Assembly (NCBI RefSeq): GCF_020034665.1
Contig: NZ_JAIQDI010000002.1
Span: forward strand, 1,488,001 to 1,552,000
Source: Niabella beijingensis
GTDB taxonomy: Bacteria; Bacteroidota; Bacteroidia; Chitinophagales; Chitinophagaceae
DNA length: 64,000 nt
Direction: 5' to 3'
The notes under the pieces are model-generated. The model worked only from the letters and a program-made list of their open reading frames with translations, was not told the DNA's origin and ran no database searches. The position numbers and the translations under genes were made by a program. This document shows positions 33,845 through 43,663 of the stretch, piece after piece. Numbering within the stretch: the stretch's first letter is position 1; each line of letters starts with the position of its first letter.

Positions 33845-35212
33845 GTGCAGTTACCATCAGCATTTATCACATCTCTGCGGGGACTTCCGGGTTTTGACGA
33901 AGCCGCTTTCCTGCAGGTGCATACGAGCGGCGAAAAGATCACTTCTGTCCGTATTAATCCTTCCAAAACGGATCATCTGCCAATTCATGTAAATAGTATT
34001 CCTGTGCCCTGGACCCGGTACGGATTTTATTTATCAGAGCGCCCCCCATTTACTTTTGACCCCCTGTTTCATGCCGGTTGTTATTATGTGCAGGAAGCCA
34101 GCAGTATGTTCCTGGAGCAGGCCCTGCTGCAGACAACTGATTGCAGTCAGCCATTAAAAGTGCTGGATCTTTGTGCCGCTCCTGGGGGAAAGACAACGCA
34201 CCTGCAATCATTGCTCCATCCGGAAAGTTTGCTGGTCAGCAATGAAGTGATCCGCAGTCGTGCTGCGGTATTAAGGGACAATGTGATAAAATGGGGGGCG
34301 GAGAATATTGCCGTAACCAATAATGATCCGAAGGATTTTGAAGCGCTGCCCGGTTTTTTTGATGTGGTGGTGGTAGATGCTCCCTGCAGCGGCAGCGGCC
34401 TGTTCCGCAGGGATGAAGAAGCCATTGATGAATGGAGCGAAAATAATGTCGCACTCTGCAGTCAGCGCCAGCAGCGTATCCTGGCAGATGTTTTGCCGGC
34501 GCTAAAGGAAGACGGTATCCTGATCTACTCCACCTGTTCCTACTCGGAGGAAGAGGACGAAGTGTTGCTGAAATGGCTTACAGAAACGGCCGGACTGGAA
34601 GGGTTGGAACTGAAAACGGAAGAGACCTGGAATATTGTGCCGGCGCGATCCGGCAATGCTTTCGGATACCGGTTCTGGCCACACCTGCTGAAAGGAGAGG
34701 GTTTCTTTATCGGAGTATTCCGGAAAAAGAGTACGGCTGCCGCTTTGGGTAAATACCGCGCATCCACTAAGGCATTGCCTGCAAAAGAAACAGCGCCGCT
34801 GGAAAAATGGATCAGCACAACGGGGCTGCGGTTTGTTTCCTTTGGCGGAAAGGTCTATGCCTGGAACGAGGTGTTGTTCGAGTCGCTGGATCTGGTGGCA
34901 CAAAGGCTGCGGGTGCTGTATTCCGGGCTGCTTGCGGGGGAGCTGATGCGGGAGAAACTGGTGCCGGACCATGCACTGGCATTAAGCGGGAGAACTGCTG
35001 CTGCAGTGATCCGTGCTCCCTTATCAAAAGAGGCCGCCATCCGTTACCTGCAGCGTAAGGATATTTCGATAGAAGCAGCGCAGAAAGGCTGGCAGCTGGC
35101 CACGTTTAAAGACCATCCGCTGGGCTGGATCAATGTGCTGCCGAACCGCGTGAACAACTATTATCCCAAGGAACTCCGGATATTAAAAGAATATCCTTCG
35201 CAGGAGCGCTAA
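33845..35212 (+). CDS. RsmB/RsmF-type rRNA (cytosine-C5) methyltransferase
   Basis: A 455-residue enzyme that methylates cytosine C5 in 16S rRNA (RsmF modifies C1407 in E. coli). N-terminal RNA-binding part (about 1-95), then a SAM-dependent domain: LDLCAAPGGKTTHL (motif I), VVVDAPCSGSGLFRRDEEAIDEWS (PCSG motif), and YSTCSYSEEEDE with the catalytic cysteine. The C-terminal 130 residues resemble the RsmF RNA-capping/PUA-like region. The start codon is GTG at 33845 (QLPSAFITSLRGLPGFDEAAF), the family N-terminus, and it sits right behind a -7 element, so leaderless or nearly so. It is the last gene before the AI-2E transporter, 35 bases away. Confidence 0.9.
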   Translation: MQLPSAFITSLRGLPGFDEAAFLQVHTSGEKITSVRINPSKTDHLPIHVNSIPVPWTRYGFYLSERPPFTFDPLFHAGCYYVQEASSMFLEQALLQTTDCSQPLKVLDLCAAPGGKTTHLQSLLHPESLLVSNEVIRSRAAVLRDNVIKWGAENIAVTNNDPKDFEALPGFFDVVVVDAPCSGSGLFRRDEEAIDEWSENNVALCSQRQQRILADVLPALKEDGILIYSTCSYSEEEDEVLLKWLTETAGLEGLELKTEETWNIVPARSGNAFGYRFWPHLLKGEGFFIGVFRKKSTAAALGKYRASTKALPAKETAPLEKWISTTGLRFVSFGGKVYAWNEVLFESLDLVAQRLRVLYSGLLAGELMREKLVPDHALALSGRTAAAVIRAPLSKEAAIRYLQRKDISIEAAQKGWQLATFKDHPLGWINVLPNRVNNYYPKELRILKEYPSQER

Positions 35213-35247
35213 ATATCAATTATCCGCATTAAAAATAATCATCTGCC

Positions 35248-36348
35248 ATGAATCCATCACTCTCTTTTCTGGTACGGTTGTCCCTCGTCCTTTTTTGTAT
35301 CATTGCCATGGGCTATCTGCTGATGCTGGGGCATACCTTGTTTGCCCCGATGTTCTTTTCTTTTCTAATGGCCCTGTTATTTTTACCTGTTGCCGTTTTT
35401 TTTGAACGGAAATGCCGGTTCAAACGAAGCCTGGCCACTACAGTGGTGGTATTACTTATGATACTGATCTTTGCCGGCGTTATTGCTTTTTTCAGTACCG
35501 AGGCGCGGTCGTTTACCGAAGACTGGCCGCAACTCAGGCAGAACGGTCTGCAGGCATTCTACCATACCCAGGACTGGATCAGCTCAAAGTTTCACATCAA
35601 TGCCAAAAAACAATGGAATTATATCAACCAGGGTGCTGAAAAGCTGGTGGCTCAAAGTGCACTGATCCTGGGCACAACCCTGACCACTGTATCCTCCAGC
35701 CTTATATTTTTGGGATTCACCATACTTTTTACATTTTTTATCCTCAACTACCGCCGGGTGCTGTATGTTTTCCTGATCTCTGTTTTCGCCGAAGCACATA
35801 AGAACCGGGTGGAGGGGATCGTAAAGCGTGTAAAATCGATCATAAAAAAATACATTATCGGGTTGCTGATCCAGATGCTGATCGTTTCTGTAATGCTGAT
35901 GCTGTTATTGTCTTTATTGGGTGTTAAATACCCCATTTTGCTGGGATTTATGGGCGGGATCTTTAACGTGATCCCTTATCTGGGGATCATCATCGTATTA
36001 CTGTTCAGCTGCCTGATCACCTTTGCCACGGTAGGCAGTGGAAAAGTGTTGCTGGTAGTGATAGCGTTTATCATTGTACATGCGATCGACAGCAATGTCG
36101 TAATGCCGCTGGTGGTAGGTTCCAAGGTAAAGCTGAACCCGATGATCGCGTTTATAGGGATCATTATAGGTGAGATGCTCTGGGGGATATCAGGTATGTT
36201 TCTCTGTATCCCGTTCCTTGCCATCCTCAAGATCATTTTTGACCGGGTAGAGGGATTGCATGCCTGGGGAATGCTGATGGGGGAAGAAGGTGAGCTCGAC
36301 AGCGGAAAGCGGCGCATCCTGCTGGCAAGGGCCCGGAACAAAAGATAA
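35248..36348 (+). CDS. AI-2E family transporter (YdiK/PerM-like)
   Basis: A 366-residue inner-membrane protein. About eight helices, in the AI-2E pattern: two N-terminal pairs, a cytosolic or periplasmic loop with basic residues (FHINAKKQWNYINQGAEKLV), then YIIGLLIQMLIVSVMLMLLLSLLGVKYPILLGFMGGIFNVIPYLG, the family's signature stretch, and AIDSNVVMPLVVGSKVKLNPM near the end. Family members export autoinducer-2 or act as Na+/H+ antiporters; the substrate is not known here. It ends with a soluble tail (SGKRRILLARARNKR). It is co-directional with the RsmF-like gene at 35 bases, so probably in the same transcript. Confidence 0.88.
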   Translation: MNPSLSFLVRLSLVLFCIIAMGYLLMLGHTLFAPMFFSFLMALLFLPVAVFFERKCRFKRSLATTVVVLLMILIFAGVIAFFSTEARSFTEDWPQLRQNGLQAFYHTQDWISSKFHINAKKQWNYINQGAEKLVAQSALILGTTLTTVSSSLIFLGFTILFTFFILNYRRVLYVFLISVFAEAHKNRVEGIVKRVKSIIKKYIIGLLIQMLIVSVMLMLLLSLLGVKYPILLGFMGGIFNVIPYLGIIIVLLFSCLITFATVGSGKVLLVVIAFIIVHAIDSNVVMPLVVGSKVKLNPMIAFIGIIIGEMLWGISGMFLCIPFLAILKIIFDRVEGLHAWGMLMGEEGELDSGKRRILLARARNKR

Positions 36349-36421
36349 TCGGAGCGCCGTTCCCGCCTGGCGTGGAAAACGGACGGGTGCCGGTAGATTA
36401 TGAACTATTTTGATTAACTAT

Positions 36422-36433
36422 TGAGACGATTTG
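36422..36433 (+). promoter_or_regulatory. Candidate AraC/HTCS operator, copy 1 (upstream of glycosidase operon)
   Basis: TGAGACGATTTG, then TAGCGGTT. The same 12 bases occur at 47654-47665, followed by AACGGTT. These two copies lie upstream of the two operons of the utilisation locus. Confidence 0.5.
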
Positions 36434-36593
36434 TAGCGGTTGTCTGGTATTTTTTGGGCAATTTCGCTTCAGAAACAAGCGGTTTTTGGATGTGTTGCCT
36501 GTAAAAGGATTGCTCGGTATGATGCCCTTTGTGTACGATTCCCCCTGCGATAAGATTCGCTGCCGCAAATGATTAAATCGAAAAGTAAATTTT

Positions 36594-39080
36594 ATGGTTC
36601 ATTTTTTTCTTCAGCAAAGCCGGCGGATGCTTCTGGGGCTGGCACTATTTTTAACCTTAAAACAGAGTAGCGGGCAGGAGCAGCAGGCCCCCGCTTATCC
36701 GCTTATCACGCATACGCCCTACTTCAGCATCTGGAGTCATTCCGACAAACTGAATGAATCGGTGACCACACATTGGTCAGGCACCGAGCAGTCGCTGGTG
36801 GGAGTTATAAAAGTAGATGATCAGTTCTACCGCTTCCTGGGTAAAGAGCCGGAATCCTTTGCGGTGGTATTGCCCGCCAGCGATGAGCAATCATACAATG
36901 TGCAGTATACCGAACAGGAACCTGCACAAGGCTGGGATGCCCCGGACTTTAACGATAACGCCTGGAAAACCGGTGCTGCGCCCTTTTCGGACGATAAGAA
37001 GATCGCAAATACCTTCTGGGATACGGACGACCTGTGGGTAAGAAGAACCTTTGACCTGAACGAGTTACCTTCGGATGATCTTTTCCTGAAGATCAACCAT
37101 GATGACAATATCGATATTTATCTGAACGGGGTACTGGTCTATCACAAAACCGGCTGGGTAAACCGGATGACCTACCTGCCGCTGGACAAAGAACTGAAGA
37201 CGAACCTGAAAAAAGGAAAGAATATCCTGGCGGTGCACCTGCGCAATACCGCCGGAGGACGCCACCTGGATCTGGGTATCTCAAGAAAAGTGCCATCACC
37301 GCAGTCCGAACGGCTTTTACTGGCAAAGCAGGAACAGGTAAAGCTTACAGCAATGCAAACGGTTTACCGTTTTACAGCCGGCGGGGTGGCACTGGATGTG
37401 AATTTTACATCGCCGCTGCTGCTGAAGGAGGTCGACCTGATGGCGCGCCCGGTATCTTATATTACGTATACGGTGAAATCAAACGACGGCAAACAGCATG
37501 ATGTAAAGATCTATCTGGGTGCTTCCTCCAATATTGCTGTTAATGAGGCTTCCCAGGAAGTGGAAGCAAAGACCGCTAACAATGGTACACTGAAGCTGCT
37601 GCAGGCGGGAACAACAAGTCAGCCGGTGCTGGCAAAAAAAGGCGACGACCTGCGCATCGACTGGGGCTATTTTTATGTAGGTGCGCCCGGCGAAGGTACC
37701 ACGCAATATATTTCAACCAGTCAGCAGGAAGGCATATCGGGTTTAATGAACAACCGGCTGTCCGGATCCGCCGGCACAAAAGGCAAAAGCCTGGTGTTAA
37801 ATACCGTACTGGATCTGGGTAAAACAGGTGCCGCTGCCAAGGAACGTTTCATGTTACTGGGGTATGATGAGATCTACTCCATCCAGTATTTTCATACCAA
37901 TCTGCGGCCGTGGTGGAACCGGACAGGCGGAAAAAGCTTTACGGCAGAAATGAATAAAGCTGCGGCTGATTACAAACCGGTCATGAAAAAGGTGAACGAC
38001 TTTGATAAAGTAGTCCATGATGATGCATTGAATGCCGGTGGGGCCGTCTATGCAAAACTTTGTGAGCTGGTGTACCGCCAGAGCATTGCCGCACATGCAG
38101 TAGTGGAAAGTCCGCAGAAAGAACTGTTGTTCCTTTCCAAAGAAAACTTCAGCAACGGATCGATCAATACCGTGGACCTTACCTATCCTTCGGCGCCCTT
38201 ATACCTCCTGTACAATACGGCATTACAGAAAGGGATGATGAGCGGGATTTTTTATTACAGCGAAAGCGGCAAATGGACCAAGCCCTTTGCGGCACATGAC
38301 CTGGGTACCTATCCGCTGGCGAACGGGCAGACCTACGGGGAGGACATGCCGGTGGAAGAAGCGGGGAATATGCTCATCCTGATGGCAGCGATCGCCAAGG
38401 TGGATGGCAATGCCACATTCGCAAAAAAACACTGGAAGACGCTCACCACCTGGGCCGGTTACCTGGCCAAAGAAGGATTTGACCCGGCCAACCAGCTGTG
38501 TACCGATGACTTTGCAGGACATATGGCGCGGAATGTCAATCTTTCTGCAAAGGCCATCATGGCCCTGCGCAGTTATGCAATGCTGGCCGAAATGCTGGGC
38601 GAGACTACTACCGCAAAAAAATACATAGCACTGGTAAAGCCAATGATACCCAAATGGATGGAGCTGGCGAATGATGGAGATCATTATACCCTGGCCTTTG
38701 AGAAAAAAGGTACCTGGAGCCAGAAGTATAACCTGGTTTGGGATAAGGTTTTGAACTTTAACTTATTTCCGCAATCGCTGTATGATACGGAGATCCGTTA
38801 TTACCTTTCGCACCAGCAGCGCTACGGGTTGCCGCTGGATTCGCGGAAGACCTATACCAAATCCGACTGGATCATGTGGACGGCCACAATGACGGACAAC
38901 CGTAATGATTTTGAAAAATTCATTGAGCCGTTGTACCGGTATGCCACTGAGACCACGAGTCGTGTGCCGATCAGCGACTGGCATGAAACAACGGATGGCA
39001 AACAGGTAGGTTTCCAGGCACGGAGCGTTGTAGGGGGCTATTTTATGAAAGCCTTTGACCGCAAACTGAACAAACGATAA
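36594..39080 (+). CDS. Secreted glutaminase-A-like protein (DUF4964/DUF5127/DUF4965/DUF1793)
   Basis: An 828-residue secreted enzyme, first gene of the glycosidase operon. Signal peptide up to about residue 27 (LGLALFLTLKQSSGQ). The core matches the GtaA group: TPYFSIWSHSDKLNESVTTHWSG near the N-terminus, GYDEIYSIQYFHTNLRPWWNRTG, then DLTYPSAPLYLLYNTALQKGM and FAAHDLGTYPLANGQTYGEDMPVEEAGNML in the six-hairpin domain. An extra beta-sandwich-like module (about residues 110-225, WDAPDFNDNAWKTGAAPF... and DNIDIYLNGVLVY) is inserted, resembling a galactose-binding fold. The family name stems from fungal glutaminase A; in Bacteroidota loci such proteins are probably glycoside-active instead. GH127 follows after 72 bases. 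Confidence 0.85.
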   Translation: MVHFFLQQSRRMLLGLALFLTLKQSSGQEQQAPAYPLITHTPYFSIWSHSDKLNESVTTHWSGTEQSLVGVIKVDDQFYRFLGKEPESFAVVLPASDEQSYNVQYTEQEPAQGWDAPDFNDNAWKTGAAPFSDDKKIANTFWDTDDLWVRRTFDLNELPSDDLFLKINHDDNIDIYLNGVLVYHKTGWVNRMTYLPLDKELKTNLKKGKNILAVHLRNTAGGRHLDLGISRKVPSPQSERLLLAKQEQVKLTAMQTVYRFTAGGVALDVNFTSPLLLKEVDLMARPVSYITYTVKSNDGKQHDVKIYLGASSNIAVNEASQEVEAKTANNGTLKLLQAGTTSQPVLAKKGDDLRIDWGYFYVGAPGEGTTQYISTSQQEGISGLMNNRLSGSAGTKGKSLVLNTVLDLGKTGAAAKERFMLLGYDEIYSIQYFHTNLRPWWNRTGGKSFTAEMNKAAADYKPVMKKVNDFDKVVHDDALNAGGAVYAKLCELVYRQSIAAHAVVESPQKELLFLSKENFSNGSINTVDLTYPSAPLYLLYNTALQKGMMSGIFYYSESGKWTKPFAAHDLGTYPLANGQTYGEDMPVEEAGNMLILMAAIAKVDGNATFAKKHWKTLTTWAGYLAKEGFDPANQLCTDDFAGHMARNVNLSAKAIMALRSYAMLAEMLGETTTAKKYIALVKPMIPKWMELANDGDHYTLAFEKKGTWSQKYNLVWDKVLNFNLFPQSLYDTEIRYYLSHQQRYGLPLDSRKTYTKSDWIMWTATMTDNRNDFEKFIEPLYRYATETTSRVPISDWHETTDGKQVGFQARSVVGGYFMKAFDRKLNKR

Positions 39081-39152
39081 TATTACTGTTGTATAAGTCA
39101 ACCGGTGCTTGTTCTGGAACAGGCATTGGTTGTTTTCTTTAATACCTCTTTT

Positions 39153-41183
39153 ATGACTTGCAAAAAATACAGGATACTAAAGGCGCTATGTTGTCTGTGG
39201 ATCGCAATCGTTTTTTATAACAGCTCGCAGGCACAGGAAACGGATGAGGCGCTTTACCGGAATAACCGCGCACCGCTGAAGCAATTACAGTTCCTGGAGC
39301 TGCCATTGGGTGCTATTGCGCCGGAGGGCTGGCTGAAGGAGAAGCTGATCAGCCAGAAGAACGGTGCCACCGGGAAGCTGGATGAACTGTATCCTCTCGT
39401 AATGGGCAAACGCAACGGCTGGCTGGGGGGCGACGGTGATCAATGGGAACGCGGGCCTTACTGGATCGACGGACTGCTGCCCCTGGCCTATCTTTTAAAA
39501 GACAAAGCGCTGATTGCAAAAGTAAAACCCTGGGTGGAATGGTCGCTGAACAGCCTGCAACCCAATGGCTACTTTGGTCCTGCAAAGGATTATCCCGGCG
39601 AGCCGGGGATCCAGCGGGATAACAGTCAGGACTGGTGGCCCAAGATGGTGATGCTGAAAGTGCTGAAACAATACTATGCCGCAACCGGTGATAAACGCGT
39701 GATCAAACTGATGACGGAGTATTTCCGCTACCAGCTGAAGACCCTTCCGGAAAAGCCGCTGGACCACTGGACCTTCTGGGCCCGGTACCGTGCCGGCGAC
39801 AACCTGATGGTAGTGCTTTGGCTCTATAATATTACAGGCGATGCATTCCTGCTGAACCTGGCGGACCTGATCCATAAACAAACCTTCAACTATACCCATG
39901 AGTTTTTATATACCGACCTGCTGAGCCGCCCGGGCAGTATTCACTGTGTAAACCTGGCACAGGGGATCAAGGAGCCGGTAGTGTATTACCAGCGTAAACC
40001 GGAACAACCATTCCTCGATGCTGTTGAAAAAGGGTTTGCCGATCTGCGCAAATACAATGGTTTGGCCAATGGCCTGTTTGGCGGAGATGAAGCATTGCAT
40101 GGTAATGATCCGGCTTTTGGTTCGGAATTTTGCACGGCCGTGGAAATGATGTTCTCACTGGAAAGTATACTGAACGTGACCGGCGATGTAAAATATGCCG
40201 ATCAGCTCGAAAAGATCGCCTTCAATGCATTGCCGGCGCAGATCGATGCGCAGTTCCTCAACCGGCAATACTATCAGCAAACCAACCAGGTGATGGTCAC
40301 CCGGCACATGCGCAACTTCAGTGTGGACCATGACGGTGCTGATATCTGTTTTGGCCTGCTTACCGGCTATGCCTGCTGTACATCCAATATGCACCAGGGC
40401 TGGCCCAAGTTTACACAAAACCTCTGGTATGCCACTGCCGATAAAGGCCTGGCTGCGTTGGTATACGCACCCTCTGCGGTAACCGCAAAAGTTGCAGATG
40501 GCACAGAAGTGAGCTTTAAAGAACAGACCCAATACCCGTTTGAGGAAACGATCCGCTTTTCGCTGGAAACAAAATCAAAAAAGCCGCTTCGTTTTCCGTT
40601 TCACCTGCGCATACCCGCCTGGTGCGATGCTGCCGTGGTTAAAATAAACGGCGCTCTTCACAGTCAGGCAAAAGGTGATACCATCTTAAAAATAGACCGG
40701 GACTGGAAAAGCGGAGATGTGGTGACGCTGGAACTGCCGATGCGCATTAAGAAGAACCGCTGGCAGCAGAATTCCGTGTCCATTGAGCGGGGACCGCTGA
40801 CCTATGCATTAAAAATAGGAGAGCAGGCAAAAGAAATTACCAATACAAAAGACCCGGTGGAGAACGGCGATACCTATTGGGAAATACGCCCCACCACGCC
40901 CTGGAATTACGGATTGCCCGATTTTTCTGAAGAAAAGCTGAATGAGCAGTTTAAAGTGGAACAACACTCCGCTGAAGGCAAGGATCCCTGGTCGCTTGCT
41001 TCCGTGCCGTTGTCCATCACCGCAAAGGGAAAACGCTTTGCGCGCTGGCAATTGTATAATGAGTCCGCCGGACCATTGCCTTATAGTGTCACGTACGGAC
41101 TGCACCTCGGGGATGAGGAGCCGATCACGCTTGTTCCATATGGGGTGACACGATTAAGAGTGGCACAGTTTCCTGTGTACTGA
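39153..41183 (+). CDS. GH127-type beta-L-arabinofuranosidase (DUF1680)
   Basis: A 676-residue secreted glycoside hydrolase. Signal peptide MTCKKYRILKALCCLWIAIVFYNSSQAQ. It has an (alpha/alpha)6 barrel followed by beta-sandwich domains. The metal-cysteine active site of GH127 appears intact: E-x-C as Glu325-Phe-Cys327 in SEFCTAVEMMFS, and Cys408-Cys409 in GYACCTSNMHQGWPK. In the characterised enzyme HypBA1 the equivalents are Glu338, Cys340, Cys417 and Cys418, where one Cys is the nucleophile and Zn is bound. The enzyme releases beta-L-arabinofuranose, known from hydroxyproline-rich plant glycoproteins. Start chosen at the ATG 39153 because the upstream frame is not a signal peptide. GH92 follows after 53 bases. 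Confidence 0.9.
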   Translation: MTCKKYRILKALCCLWIAIVFYNSSQAQETDEALYRNNRAPLKQLQFLELPLGAIAPEGWLKEKLISQKNGATGKLDELYPLVMGKRNGWLGGDGDQWERGPYWIDGLLPLAYLLKDKALIAKVKPWVEWSLNSLQPNGYFGPAKDYPGEPGIQRDNSQDWWPKMVMLKVLKQYYAATGDKRVIKLMTEYFRYQLKTLPEKPLDHWTFWARYRAGDNLMVVLWLYNITGDAFLLNLADLIHKQTFNYTHEFLYTDLLSRPGSIHCVNLAQGIKEPVVYYQRKPEQPFLDAVEKGFADLRKYNGLANGLFGGDEALHGNDPAFGSEFCTAVEMMFSLESILNVTGDVKYADQLEKIAFNALPAQIDAQFLNRQYYQQTNQVMVTRHMRNFSVDHDGADICFGLLTGYACCTSNMHQGWPKFTQNLWYATADKGLAALVYAPSAVTAKVADGTEVSFKEQTQYPFEETIRFSLETKSKKPLRFPFHLRIPAWCDAAVVKINGALHSQAKGDTILKIDRDWKSGDVVTLELPMRIKKNRWQQNSVSIERGPLTYALKIGEQAKEITNTKDPVENGDTYWEIRPTTPWNYGLPDFSEEKLNEQFKVEQHSAEGKDPWSLASVPLSITAKGKRFARWQLYNESAGPLPYSVTYGLHLGDEEPITLVPYGVTRLRVAQFPVY

Positions 41184-41236
41184 TTTTATTGGTATTTTTC
41201 CGATCGCATAATAGTTGTATAGGTTTAACGAATTGA

Positions 41237-43534
41237 ATGTTTGTTATGAATGCTTTGAGAAATTTATTGTTTACCGGCATGATCTGCGGAATGGCCACCG
41301 GTAGCGTTCTTTCGCAGCAGAAAGATCTCGTGTCGTATGTAAACACGTTGCAGGGTACCAATTCTGCACATGAACTGACAAGAGGGAATACCTATCCCAC
41401 TACGGCCTTGCCTTTTGGTATGCATACCTGGACACCACAAACCGGGCCGAACGGGGACGGGTGGAAATACCAGTATGCAAAGAATAAAATAAGAGGTTTT
41501 CAACAGGCACACCAATGCAGCTCCTGGACGAACGACTATGCCGTATTCTCGTTCATGCCTGTAATTGATAACCTGGTGGTGAACGAGAACGACCGTGCCA
41601 CGGAATTCCGGCATGAAAAGGAAATCGCTCACCCGCATTATTATAAGGTGATGCTGGAAAACGCCATCACAACGGAAATGGCGCCCACCGAAAGAGGCGT
41701 GCACCTGCGCTTCAGTTTTCCTAAAGGCCATAAAAGTTTCCTGGTGCTGGATGGGTATACCGGCTTAAGCGGAATTGAGATACATCCTGCTGAGAGAATG
41801 ATCACGGGTTATGTGAATAACGGACGTGGTTTTCAGAAAGGGTGGAAAAGTTTTTTTGTGATCCGCTTCGATCAGCCCTTTACCACCCAGGGCACCTGGG
41901 AGAATAAGGAAAATACGGTGCAGCCCGGTGCGTTAAATGCAGAAGGGCAGGGCAAAGGTGCCTATCTTCAGTTTGCCGATGGTGTCACCGTGCAGGTAAA
42001 AGTGGCTTCTTCCTATATCAGTGCGGAGCAGGCAGCGCGCAACCTGCAAGGGGAACTGGGTGCGGATAAAACACTGGAACAAACAAAGGCCCGGGCGCAA
42101 AAGACCTGGAATGAGCACCTGGGCCGCATCCTGGTGGAGGGAGATTCCGAAGAAGATAAGGCAACCTTTTATTCCTGTTTTTTCCGGGCCAGCCTTTTTT
42201 CAAGAAAATTCTATGAGCTGGACCAGGATGGAAAGCCGTACTATTTCAGTCCCTATGACGGTACAGTGCATACCGGTTATATGTTCACCGATACCGGGTT
42301 CTGGGATACCTTCCGGGCACAGTTCCCGTTAAATGCCTTGCTGCACCCCACCATGCACGGGCGTTATGTAAGTGCCCTCCTGGATGCGCAGGCACAGTGC
42401 GGCTGGCTGCCATCCTGGTCGTTTCCCAACGAACAGGGAAGCATGATCGGTAATCATGCCATTTCATTGCTGGCAGATGCCTGGGTGAAAGGGATCCATA
42501 CTTTTGATCCGGAAAAGGCATTGGAGGCCTATCAGCATGAAGCCAATAATAAAGGTCCCTGGGGGCCTGCCAACGGCAGAGATGGTTATAAGGAGTATAA
42601 CAGCTTGGGCTTTGTGCCCTATCCGAAATACCGGGAGGCCACGGCCAAGACACTCGAATATGCTTATGATGATTTTTGCGGGTATGCACTTGCGAAAGCA
42701 TCCGGTAATGAAAAATACGCTAAGGCATTTGCTGAGAAAATGTTCAACTATAAAAATGTTTTTAATGCTGCAACCGGATTTATGCTGGGCAGGGATGAGA
42801 ACGGTAACTGGAAACCGGATTTTGATCCGGTGGAATGGGGTGGTCCTTATACCGAAGGCAATGCCTGGCACTGGGTATGGTCCGTATTTCATGATATCGA
42901 AGGGTTGAAGGGATTGCTGGGCGGCGACAAAGCATTCACCGCAAAACTGGATTCAGTTTTCAGTGTGCCCAATACCGTAAAAGTGGGCACTTATGGCGGT
43001 ATGATCCATGAGATGACGGAAATGGTAATGGCCAACATGGGGCAGTATGCGCATGGCAACCAGCCCATACAGCATATGGTATACCTGTATAACTATGCCA
43101 ATGAACCCTGGAAGGCGCAGTATCATGCACGTGAAGTGATGAAGCGCTTGTACAATGCAACAGAGGATGGTTACCCGGGCGATGAGGACCAGGGACAAAC
43201 TTCATCCTGGTATGTGCTGAGCGCATTGGGGATCTACAGTGTTACACCGGGTACGAATGAATATGTGATCGGTAGCCCGTTGTTTAAGAAAATTACCCTG
43301 ACGCTGGAAGACGGTAAGAAATTCGTCATCGAAGCGCATAATAATGCGGCTAAAAATGTGTACATCAAAAAAGGGAAGCTGAACAAAAAAGAATATACCA
43401 GAAATTTCATCACTTACCAGGATATCGTAAAAGGCGGTCATCTTTATTTTGAAATGAGTGATGTGCCGGCTAAAGAGCGCGGGCTGGGCGCGGCCAATCA
43501 GCCCTTTTCTGTGTCTCGCAGCCCCTACAGATAA
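41237..43534 (+). CDS. GH92 alpha-mannosidase
   Basis: A 765-residue secreted exo-alpha-mannosidase, Ca2+-dependent and acting with inversion, usually on alpha-1,2-linked mannose of N-glycans or mannans. Signal peptide ends at about LSQQ. Motifs: LQGTNSAHELTRGNTYPTTALPFGMHTWTPQTG at the N-terminal domain, YMFTDTGFWDTFRAQFPL, YTEGNAWHWVWSVFHD, and GDEDQGQTSSWYVLSALGIYSVTPG with the acidic catalytic residues. TAGGTTTA at 41220-41227 is a -7-like element. An alternative ATG is three codons later. It closes the DUF4965-GH127-GH92 operon. Confidence 0.95.
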   Translation: MFVMNALRNLLFTGMICGMATGSVLSQQKDLVSYVNTLQGTNSAHELTRGNTYPTTALPFGMHTWTPQTGPNGDGWKYQYAKNKIRGFQQAHQCSSWTNDYAVFSFMPVIDNLVVNENDRATEFRHEKEIAHPHYYKVMLENAITTEMAPTERGVHLRFSFPKGHKSFLVLDGYTGLSGIEIHPAERMITGYVNNGRGFQKGWKSFFVIRFDQPFTTQGTWENKENTVQPGALNAEGQGKGAYLQFADGVTVQVKVASSYISAEQAARNLQGELGADKTLEQTKARAQKTWNEHLGRILVEGDSEEDKATFYSCFFRASLFSRKFYELDQDGKPYYFSPYDGTVHTGYMFTDTGFWDTFRAQFPLNALLHPTMHGRYVSALLDAQAQCGWLPSWSFPNEQGSMIGNHAISLLADAWVKGIHTFDPEKALEAYQHEANNKGPWGPANGRDGYKEYNSLGFVPYPKYREATAKTLEYAYDDFCGYALAKASGNEKYAKAFAEKMFNYKNVFNAATGFMLGRDENGNWKPDFDPVEWGGPYTEGNAWHWVWSVFHDIEGLKGLLGGDKAFTAKLDSVFSVPNTVKVGTYGGMIHEMTEMVMANMGQYAHGNQPIQHMVYLYNYANEPWKAQYHAREVMKRLYNATEDGYPGDEDQGQTSSWYVLSALGIYSVTPGTNEYVIGSPLFKKITLTLEDGKKFVIEAHNNAAKNVYIKKGKLNKKEYTRNFITYQDIVKGGHLYFEMSDVPAKERGLGAANQPFSVSRSPYR

Positions 43535-43544
43535 GGCGCAAGTG

Positions 43545-43610
43545 GGGTTCAAAATAATCCGCGAAGATCCACGCAAAAATCTCCGGCAAGTATGCAGCTG
43601 TTTTTGTAAT
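43545..43610. repeat. Dispersed CGCAGAT/ATCCACGCAAAAATCT-type repeat fragment
   Basis: CCGCGAAGATCCACGCAAAA resembles the CGCAGATAAGCGCTGAT run at 57167-57245. Both are short intergenic repeats without coding capacity. Confidence 0.35.
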
Positions 43611-43663
43611 TTACGGTTGTTTATATAAACCAACAACCCCATAAATTACTGGAGAAACATACA

